Shown here piece after piece: positions 6,268 to 13,105 of a DNA stretch of 15,561 bases. Position 1 is the first letter of the stretch. Every line of letters starts with the position of its first letter. The DNA comes from JAJPXC01 sp964517875 (GTDB lineage: Bacteria > Bacteroidota > Bacteroidia > Bacteroidales > Muribaculaceae): contig CAZFEU010000049.1 in NCBI GenBank assembly GCA_964517875.1, forward strand, positions 1-15,561, read 5' to 3'. The notes under the pieces are model-generated. The model was not told where the DNA came from and did no database searches. It saw only the letters and a program-made list of their open reading frames with translations. The position numbers and the translations under genes were made by a program.

Positions 6268-7866
6268 ATCTGATAACGACGCAATGCCATAGGCCAGCAA
6301 CTTACCGTCCTGGTATGCGTTAACCCTGGCATCCATATTATTGCGCTTAATTAGAGCCACAAATTCACCGTTTTGGGAAGCGGCCATCATAAATCCTCGT
6401 GCAAATTGTGGGACAAATTCGTTCTTAAACTCAGCCATATCCTTGTCAGTTAACCTGATATTATTGCTGATAACAAGATTGAACACGATTGTTCTACCGT
6501 GCAATTCAATGTCTCTGCAGGACATCCCGCGGGCTACCTCTCTATCAGCAAAAAAGGAATTAAAATGCCCGAGATACGTCTGCAAAACCTCTCTGTCGGC
6601 ATCATTGATCTGAGCATCGCCGCCGGCATCGGCTGATGAGCTTGAAGTGGATGTTGAAGTGGTTGTGGTGGCCGTGGATGGAGTGGATGAGCTTTTAGGC
6701 TTGCTGTCGGTGAAGTATAGCACGGTACACGTTACCAACACAGCCACTACGGCGGCTATCACGCCAATAGCAACCCAGCGCATGGCCGGGTTTTGAGTGC
6801 CAGCGCCCATACTCAGCACACTCTTCTTATCAGCGTGAGCAGCATTTGACAAGTCGAGCAACGCACGATTTTCGGTGTTTTTATCCACGGGTTTAGTGGT
6901 ACCTATCACCGTTGACTCACTATCAACTTCCTCATTATTAACCGTAGTGAGTACCGTCACCTCCAGTTCATCGTCATCCTCAAGGGCCGGAGCACTTTCA
7001 ACGCCTCTGAGCAAATCAAGGAACTCATCAATCGTCTGCGGACGATCCTCGCGCCGTATCTCCATAGCCTTCATCACGCCCTTTGCCGTATTAGGGCTTA
7101 CCGTAGGCGGCAGTGGAGGGAGCACCTTCCCGGTCACGCGGTCAACCGCCCCGGGGGGTGTAACGCCGGTGAGTAGCTTATAAAGTGTAGCGCCCAAGGC
7201 ATATATATCAGTGGCGGCATGAAAATGCTCCACGGCGTTGCCACACTGCTCGATGGCAGCATAGTTTAGAGTCTTGCCAAGAAGTGTTGAGTGGTTCTCA
7301 CCATTTTCAGCATCATACTGCTTGGATGTGCCGAAGTCAATGAGGATGGCATTGCCATCGCGGTCTACCATAATGTTGGCTGGCTTTACATCGAGATGAA
7401 GTCGATTGAGACCGTGCACCACCTTCAACGCTTCTGCCACCTGGTTGATGTAGCCCACAGCTGCCTTCTCAGTCAAGGACCCGCGCTTCACCATATCGGC
7501 CAGCGACTCCCCGTCGATATAATCCATCACATAGTAGGCAGTGTTGTTGGCACGGAAATAGTCGCTCACATGCACTATGTCGGGCGAAGAAATCGACTGA
7601 AGGAATTGTGCTTCCTCAAGAAACTTGCCCATGACCCTCTCCACCACCGGATGGCGCGAACTGTTGACAGTAACCACTGTCACACCATCGGCTCCGCGGG
7701 TCGAGAAATCCCTAATTATCATCTCCTTGACGGCTACTTTTATTTCACCGTTGCCATCGCCCTTCAAGTCGGTGGCAACGTATGTGCAACTAAAGCCGCC
7801 GCGGCCGATGAAGCGGTCAATACGATAACGGCCAGCAAGTATATATCCTTCTTTCAGATGTTCCAT
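6262..7866 (-). CDS. membrane-anchored Hanks-type Ser/Thr protein kinase (first of a tandem pair by coordinate)
   Basis: This 534-residue protein has a cytoplasmic kinase domain at residues 10-288. It shows the glycine loop IGRGGFSCTY (20-29), catalytic lysine K47 in VAVKE, catalytic loop HLDVKPANI (157-165), and metal-binding DFG at 177-179. Position 158 is Leu, so it is a non-RD kinase. The P+1 segment is GKTLNYAAIEQ, whereas the neighbour kinase has the usual GKTPGYAPLEQ. The acidic linker (289-360) is followed by one transmembrane helix (363-386), a Ser/Thr-rich stretch (392-411) and a 115-residue extracytoplasmic domain I do not recognise. It probably transduces an envelope signal into phosphorylation of cytoplasmic targets. 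It is the last gene of the putative six-gene operon, 31 bp after kinase 2. The altered P+1 loop could mean changed substrate choice or lower activity. Confidence 0.92.
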   Translation of the reverse strand: MEHLKEGYILAGRYRIDRFIGRGGFSCTYVATDLKGDGNGEIKVAVKEMIIRDFSTRGADGVTVVTVNSSRHPVVERVMGKFLEEAQFLQSISSPDIVHVSDYFRANNTAYYVMDYIDGESLADMVKRGSLTEKAAVGYINQVAEALKVVHGLNRLHLDVKPANIMVDRDGNAILIDFGTSKQYDAENGENHSTLLGKTLNYAAIEQCGNAVEHFHAATDIYALGATLYKLLTGVTPPGAVDRVTGKVLPPLPPTVSPNTAKGVMKAMEIRREDRPQTIDEFLDLLRGVESAPALEDDDELEVTVLTTVNNEEVDSESTVIGTTKPVDKNTENRALLDLSNAAHADKKSVLSMGAGTQNPAMRWVAIGVIAAVVAVLVTCTVLYFTDSKPKSSSTPSTATTTTSTSTSSSSADAGGDAQINDADREVLQTYLGHFNSFFADREVARGMSCRDIELHGRTIVFNLVISNNIRLTDKDMAEFKNEFVPQFARGFMMAASQNGEFVALIKRNNMDARVNAYQDGKLLAYGIASLSDL

Positions 7867-7897
7867 AATTATATTCTATGCCATATCAACGGTAGCG

Positions 7898-9289
7898 TCA
7901 CTTCGCTACATCATTATAATCATCATAGTAGTATGCGTCAGTCGCCACAGCAGTCGAGTCGGTCGCTACCGCTACATAGTCATTATCCTCTACATAGTCA
8001 TTATAATAGTAGGTTGTGTCGGCCTCTGCTGCACGATAATCCGCATAACCATTCTTGGGGGTGGGGATGTCGAAATCATCAATAGTCACTGAGCGCACAT
8101 CAGGCTCATTAAACCATTTATTGTAAGCAAAATATCCGCCCACGCACACGCCGGCAGCTACGACGATGGCCACCAATATAGGGAGCCACCCCTTGCCCCC
8201 GGCACGCTCTTCGTGGTCATCGGAGGCGGGTATATTTACAGACTCTATCGGCACTGAACCGGAATTACCTACACTGTGTCCACCATTCCCGGCTACATAC
8301 TGTGTTGCCTCAACGTCGTCGCCCGGTTTTGAGCCTTCGAGCGGACGGCCCCCGGGTCCTGTCAGGGCAGTAGCCTCTATGTCACCTTTGATGCCCGCTG
8401 CCACCGGTTTTGCCGTGCTTACTGTGCCTTCGGCCGGGAGCAGCGCCAGGAATTCATCAATCGATTGTGGACGCTCTGAGCGCTTAAGCGACATGCTGCG
8501 CTTGATGGCGTTGGCGGTAGTAGCGCTTACGTTGGCTGGGAGTGGCTGAAGCTCTTCCCCCGCGGCCAGCATATTGGCGCTCAGCGGTGTGATGCCGGAG
8601 AGAAGCTTATAAAGGGTTGCACCTAAAGCATAGATATCGGTCGATGGGAAGAATTGCACCACATCGTTGCCCATTTGCTCCAATGGAGCATAGCCGGGAG
8701 TCTTGCCCATAAGTGTCGAGGTGTTTTCGCCGTTCACCTCGTCATACTGTTTAGATGCACCAAAATCGATAAGCACCGCATTGTCCGAGGCGTTCACCAT
8801 GATATTGGCAGGCTTGATGTCGAGATGCAGGCGATTATTAGCGTGCACATATTTCAATGCATCGGCAATCTGGCGAATATATTTCAATGCTTGAGCCTCG
8901 CTCATGGGGCCTTCACTTTTCAACTTGGCACTCAGCGACTGTCCGTCGATATAGTCCATCACAAAGTAGGAAGTACCATTCTCCTCGAAGATATCGGTCA
9001 CCGACACTATGCCTGAGTGATGAAGCGAGTGAAGTGCCTTGGCCTCATCGACAAACTTACGGCGCAGGCGGTCGACAAGTCCTTTTTTCGACAGTGTACC
9101 CACGGTGATTTGGGCCGTGTCGTCAGCGCGGTTGCAGAAGTCCTTGACAAAAAATTCCTTTATAGCCACTCGTGAGTCAAGCATGGTGTGCTTTGCCTCA
9201 TACGTGCAGCCGAAACCTCCGCTGGCAATGAATCTAACTATCTTGTATGTGCCCCCGCGCAATAAGGAGCCCGGTTTGAGATTTTGCAT
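7898..9289 (-). CDS. membrane-anchored Hanks-type Ser/Thr protein kinase with Tyr/Asp-rich tail
   Basis: This 463-residue protein is a paralogue of the neighbouring kinase. Its kinase domain (about 14-285) has glycine loop IASGGFGCTY, with Ala at the first Gly position, K44 in VAIKE, HLDIKPANI (155-163) and DFG at 175-177. The P+1 segment GKTPGYAPLEQ is canonical, and the catalytic loop is again non-RD. A Gly/acidic linker with DIEAT (303-307) and DVEAT (325-329) leads to a transmembrane helix (367-388). The extracytoplasmic part is only about 75 residues and ends in a repetitive Tyr/Asp/Asn-rich tail (427-460) instead of a folded domain. It has no PASTA repeats. It lies 32 bp downstream of the smaller TonB-domain gene and 31 bp upstream of kinase 1. 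Confidence 0.92.
   Translation of the reverse strand: MQNLKPGSLLRGGTYKIVRFIASGGFGCTYEAKHTMLDSRVAIKEFFVKDFCNRADDTAQITVGTLSKKGLVDRLRRKFVDEAKALHSLHHSGIVSVTDIFEENGTSYFVMDYIDGQSLSAKLKSEGPMSEAQALKYIRQIADALKYVHANNRLHLDIKPANIMVNASDNAVLIDFGASKQYDEVNGENTSTLMGKTPGYAPLEQMGNDVVQFFPSTDIYALGATLYKLLSGITPLSANMLAAGEELQPLPANVSATTANAIKRSMSLKRSERPQSIDEFLALLPAEGTVSTAKPVAAGIKGDIEATALTGPGGRPLEGSKPGDDVEATQYVAGNGGHSVGNSGSVPIESVNIPASDDHEERAGGKGWLPILVAIVVAAGVCVGGYFAYNKWFNEPDVRSVTIDDFDIPTPKNGYADYRAAEADTTYYYNDYVEDNDYVAVATDSTAVATDAYYYDDYNDVAK
7972..8004 (-). repeat. 15-bp tandem direct repeat in kinase tail
   Basis: CTACATAGTCATTAT occurs at 7972-7986 and again at 7990-8004 with a 3-bp gap. It encodes the repeated N-D-Y-V units of the kinase 2 tail. 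Copy number could vary by slippage without shifting frame, because the period is 18 bp. Confidence 0.7.
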
Positions 9290-9321
9290 ATTATCTAAGA
9301 TTGACTGTTATTGTAGGTTGA

Positions 9322-9846
9322 TTACATGGCGGGGAGTTTGAAGCGTATGGGGAGCATATACCATACCGCCACCGGCTGACCGTTGTTACGTCCGGGATAG
9401 AACTTGCCAAGCTTCTTCACTATACGCACCGCTTCTTTATCGAGGTCGGGGTCAACACCGCGTTCTACCACTACCTTGCCGATAGTGCCATCCTTCTGAA
9501 CTACGAATCGCACTACCACCTGCCCCTGGATATGTTCGTCCAAAGCTGAGGCCGGGTATACCATGTTGTCGGCTATCGCCTTGAAGAGTGCGGCATTACC
9601 ACCTGGATATTCCGGCATCTGTTCCGCCACTCTTAACACATTTTCAGTTTCTATTTCTCTCGCAGCAGGCTCTTGCTCTACTACTACTCGCTCTTCTGCT
9701 ATGACAATATCCTTCGGAAGCGAACCGGAGCGAAGGTCATCAACACCCCCATACTTATCATCAGGGTAATTAGACGCATTGGCTACGTTGCCACCAATTA
9801 TCATTATCAAAGCCGCTAAAAGCAGGCCTGGTTTATAATTTTTCAT
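9322..9846 (-). CDS. periplasmic TonB C-terminal domain protein (small)
   Basis: This 174-residue protein starts with a signal peptide (MKNYKPG, hydrophobic core LLLAALIMIIGG, probable cleavage after ANA at residue 24). Residues 75-172 form a TonB C-terminal domain: EQMPEYPGGNAALF, VVVRFVVQKDGTIGKV, DPDLDKEAVRIVKKL and YPGRNNGQPVAVWY. The Pro-rich spacer and the retained N-terminal anchor of a true TonB are missing, so energy transduction to outer-membrane receptors is doubtful. It may act as a periplasmic adaptor. The domain is about 50/62 identical to that of the neighbouring larger protein, pointing to local duplication. Gaps to neighbours are 27 bp and 32 bp, consistent with one operon. 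Confidence 0.88.
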   Translation of the reverse strand: MKNYKPGLLLAALIMIIGGNVANASNYPDDKYGGVDDLRSGSLPKDIVIAEERVVVEQEPAAREIETENVLRVAEQMPEYPGGNAALFKAIADNMVYPASALDEHIQGQVVVRFVVQKDGTIGKVVVERGVDPDLDKEAVRIVKKLGKFYPGRNNGQPVAVWYMLPIRFKLPAM

Positions 9847-9873
9847 ATTGTGAAATTTAGATCGGTAAAATTA

Positions 9874-10962
9874 TTAATTGGCGAGTTTGAAGGTGATGGG
9901 GAGTGTATACCACACCGATACGGGCACGCCGTTGTTACGGCCGGGATTAAATGCCGGTAGTTTCTTGACTACACGCACCGCTTCCTTGTCGAGGTCAGGG
10001 TCAACACCGCGGGCTACCTCCACTTTGCCGATAGAGCCATCCTTCTGAACGACGAATTGTACTACTACCCGGCCCTGGATGCCATTCTCAGCGGCTCTTG
10101 GGGGATAAACCATATTATCGCCAAGAAATCTATATAGAGCGGCGTCACCCCCCGGGAATGATGGCATTTGCTCGACAGTACGGAACACTTCGTTAGTCTG
10201 CTGCGCGCGTGGTTCCTCCTTGACCATCACTTCCTCCTTGACAGCGGCGGCTTCGGAAGGAGCTACAACGTCAACGACACCTATATATGGATCGGCTGCA
10301 GGGGCATTATTTCTGCTATCTGCTTTGGGGGCATCATCTACTATACTAATTTCGGTAACGGCCATCACCGAGTCAACGGATTCCTCCACCGGGTATGAGG
10401 GGTATAGGTCGATTTCCATATCGTCGGACGGTATCACCTCCTCTCCCTCCAGGAGCAAGCCCCCCTTAGGCCCAAGGGCGTTAATATACACCACATTGTC
10501 GCCATAGCTCATGTTGTAGCCAATAAGCACTTTCTTTTCAGGTATGAGCACCAGCGACTCAATCTCCTCTTGGGAAAGCGACCATGGATCCCACTCCACC
10601 TTGTTCATCTTATTGATTTGCGCAATGGTGAACTTACGTGTTGGAACTGGCTGCCCATTGAAAGGGTTAATTCCGGTATACACTTTTTCCTCCTCTTCAT
10701 CATCGTCGTAGACCGTACGAGCGTTTTCCTTGCCGAAGAGTGTTTTCCAAGGTACGAAGAAGTAGGCACAAGTGGCGGCGCCACCCAGTATCACTACCAA
10801 AGCCGCAATAAGCAGTGCCTTCTTCGAGATTTTTGGTTTTGTACTCTTAGGTGATTTTTTTTCTTTCTGCAGGTCAAGAACCGGTGTGGCGTTTCCGCCC
10901 TTTGGTGAGTCGATACGCGTCACCTCATCCCCGGTGGAATCGAAGCGGGTTTTATCGTCCAT
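9874..10962 (-). CDS. transmembrane protein with cytoplasmic Thr-motif tail and TonB C-terminal domain
   Basis: This 362-residue protein has a 48-residue cytoplasmic N-terminus rich in Lys, Ser and Thr. It contains the repeated motif TR-[FI]-DS at T5 and T15. A transmembrane helix follows (49-70), then an acidic segment (85-93, YDDDEEEE). A central region of about residues 95-190 (YTGINPFNGQPVPTRKF through EIDLYPSYP) matches nothing I know. An acidic and Ala-rich linker leads to the TonB C-terminal domain at 263-361 (EQMPSFPGGDAALY, VVVQFVVQKDGSIGKV, GRNNGVPVSVWY). Classical TonB has only a very short cytoplasmic tail, so the long Thr-bearing tail is unusual and suits a kinase substrate. It is encoded between pgpH and the small TonB-domain gene, 27 bp from each. 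Confidence 0.87.
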   Translation of the reverse strand: MDDKTRFDSTGDEVTRIDSPKGGNATPVLDLQKEKKSPKSTKPKISKKALLIAALVVILGGAATCAYFFVPWKTLFGKENARTVYDDDEEEEKVYTGINPFNGQPVPTRKFTIAQINKMNKVEWDPWSLSQEEIESLVLIPEKKVLIGYNMSYGDNVVYINALGPKGGLLLEGEEVIPSDDMEIDLYPSYPVEESVDSVMAVTEISIVDDAPKADSRNNAPAADPYIGVVDVVAPSEAAAVKEEVMVKEEPRAQQTNEVFRTVEQMPSFPGGDAALYRFLGDNMVYPPRAAENGIQGRVVVQFVVQKDGSIGKVEVARGVDPDLDKEAVRVVKKLPAFNPGRNNGVPVSVWYTLPITFKLAN

Positions 10963-10989
10963 ATTCTGTTTGGTATTTGATTGTGGTAA

Positions 10990-13086
10990 TTATTCTGATT
11001 TATTTGGTATAGCGGTTGATGTGGCCTCGGGAGCCTTACGCTCGGGGTAGGCCACACGGGCGTGATAGATAGTGCGCAGTCGCTTGATAAACGACTCCTT
11101 GATCATCTTCACATCGCGGAAGGTGATTGGGGCCTCGCTATGCAGACCGTCAGCTATCTGCCCGTCGATAATCTTGTTGACAAGCGCGGTTATTGACTCG
11201 ACGGTGTAATCTTTGAGCGAGCGCGAAGCGGCCTCGACAGCGTCGGCCATCATCAGTATCGAAGTTTCACGCGACTGCGGATTAGGGCCGGGGTAGCTGA
11301 ACTTTGCCGGGTCGACATCCTCGTCGGGGTGTGCGTTGCAATAAGTGTTGTAGAAGTATTTGGCAGTGCCGCGTCCGTGGTGCTGTAGTATGAAGTCCTT
11401 GATCACCTGAGGGAGTTTGGCCTTGTCGGCCCGACGCACGCCATCGGTGACGTGGCGTATAATGATTTTGGCACTTTGGATGGGATCGAGTGTGGAGTGA
11501 GGGTTGACTCCATGCTGATTTTCGGTAAAGAAAGCCGGATTATCGAGCTTACCGATGTCGTGGTAGAGCGCGCCGGTACGTATCAGCGCCACGTTGGCTC
11601 CGATTTTAAGCCCGGCATCGCTGGCCAGATTGCTTACGGCCATGGAGTGCTGGAAGGTGCCGGGGCACTCCTGCGACAGCTCGCGAAGCACGGGGTTGTT
11701 GATATCCGAGAGCTCCACAAGAGTCACTACCGAGATGAATCCGAATATCTTCTCAAGAACGAAGATAAAGAGGTAGGCTATGGAGATAAGCACGGCGTTG
11801 ACCGCAAAGAATGCGAGCATACGCGCCGATAGCTCCTTATAGTCGCCGTTGAGCAGCAGATCGACCGCCAGATACGACGCGATGTAGGCGCCGAGCACAC
11901 ATGCGGCGGCAGTGAGCAGCTGCGAGCGGCGCGAGAATTCCCTGATAGAGTATAGTGCGGCGATAATAGCCACAAACTGCACCACCATGAATTCCATGGC
12001 CAGCTGTGTGAACGGCAGACAAAGCAGCAGTAGCACCATCGATGTCACGAAGCCCACGCGCGAGTCAAAGAATACGTTGAGCACGATAGGCAGGATAGCG
12101 AAGGGCACAATATATACCGCCGCCTGATACCATGACGCCACAAGCGACGCTATCACACCGAAAACTACCAGCAGAGATAAGATGCATAGCATCGCCTTGG
12201 TGTTGTCGTAGATTTCGCGTCGCGACACGTAGAGGAAGCGCATCAGCGCCACAATCATCAATGCCACGAAAGCTATCTCACCCACCAGGCGGAGTATGGC
12301 CGAACCACTCGACTCGGCCTTGACCTGAGCCATCTTCTTGTCGTAGGCCTGAAGCAGCGCATAGAGCTGCGGGGTGATGGGCTCACCCTTATCGATGATG
12401 CGGCCACCCACCTGTATCGACCCCTTGCTAACATACACATGGCTCAGCTCATTGCCCAACAAAGAGTTTGACTGCTTTTCATCATAAACTATATTGGGCT
12501 GAATCAGCATTGTAAGCGAGTCGACATACTGCTCTATGGCCGGCTCGTCAAGTAGAGTCTGTGTGCCATCAAGCGACTGCATGAAATCAGTCTGAATCTT
12601 CTGTGGAGAGGTGAAGTGTGTATCGGAGAGGGGCGTGCCGATCTTGTTGGCTGTCTTATTGTACATGCGTATCCGCATTGGCGACTCTTGCGAATGCATC
12701 TTGTTGTAGGTATCATCGTCAATAATGCCGTCGGTGTAGGCGTTGTTGATTTTCTTCTTATATCGATCTATAGTACTTCTGCCATGCGCCGATAGCTTGC
12801 CAGTTGAGAATGACTGGGCAAACTCACCGAACGATTTCTTTGCATCATCATCGCGCTGATAGATTGGGATGAAGGCATTGCGTATGGAATCGGCCTGCAT
12901 CTCGGCTCTTACCGAGTCGATGGGTATGGGCAGCTCAAAGGGGGCGGTTAGCAGCGAGTAGTTCCATACGCCTCCCGATTTGTAGTGGAAGCGCTGTTCG
13001 TCGGCACCGGGATAGCAGTATACGAGTATCGCTACCGCTACGATGGCCATCAGAATTCGTATTATTGACTCCTTGTTAAAGTTCAT
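10990..13086 (-). CDS. pgpH: 7TM-HD family phosphohydrolase, PgpH-like (probable c-di-AMP phosphodiesterase)
   Basis: This 698-residue protein has one N-terminal membrane helix (8-25) and an extracytoplasmic 7TMR-HDED region (about 26-262). A bundle of hydrophobic helices (about 263-455) follows, then a cytoplasmic HD domain (about 465-640). Metal ligands are visible as H480 (TFQHS), H509-D510 (LYHDIGK), H569/H570 (LQHHG) and the Asp in MMADAVEA. The architecture is that of PgpH, which hydrolyses the second messenger c-di-AMP to pApA. The substrate is inferred from the family and not proven here. The tail after residue 680 (PERKAPEATSTAIP) is basic and Thr-containing. It lies 19 bp after the rel stop. 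The symbol reflects domain similarity. Confidence 0.93.
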   Translation of the reverse strand: MNFNKESIIRILMAIVAVAILVYCYPGADEQRFHYKSGGVWNYSLLTAPFELPIPIDSVRAEMQADSIRNAFIPIYQRDDDAKKSFGEFAQSFSTGKLSAHGRSTIDRYKKKINNAYTDGIIDDDTYNKMHSQESPMRIRMYNKTANKIGTPLSDTHFTSPQKIQTDFMQSLDGTQTLLDEPAIEQYVDSLTMLIQPNIVYDEKQSNSLLGNELSHVYVSKGSIQVGGRIIDKGEPITPQLYALLQAYDKKMAQVKAESSGSAILRLVGEIAFVALMIVALMRFLYVSRREIYDNTKAMLCILSLLVVFGVIASLVASWYQAAVYIVPFAILPIVLNVFFDSRVGFVTSMVLLLLCLPFTQLAMEFMVVQFVAIIAALYSIREFSRRSQLLTAAACVLGAYIASYLAVDLLLNGDYKELSARMLAFFAVNAVLISIAYLFIFVLEKIFGFISVVTLVELSDINNPVLRELSQECPGTFQHSMAVSNLASDAGLKIGANVALIRTGALYHDIGKLDNPAFFTENQHGVNPHSTLDPIQSAKIIIRHVTDGVRRADKAKLPQVIKDFILQHHGRGTAKYFYNTYCNAHPDEDVDPAKFSYPGPNPQSRETSILMMADAVEAASRSLKDYTVESITALVNKIIDGQIADGLHSEAPITFRDVKMIKESFIKRLRTIYHARVAYPERKAPEATSTAIPNKSE

Positions 13087-13105
13087 ATAGCTTGATGAAT
13101 TTAGA

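Noticed and set aside
7291..8085. 264-codon plus-strand frame opposite the kinase genes
   Set aside because: It spans the end of one kinase and the start of the other on the opposite strand. Its protein is low in normal domain features, while both kinases have full motif sets.
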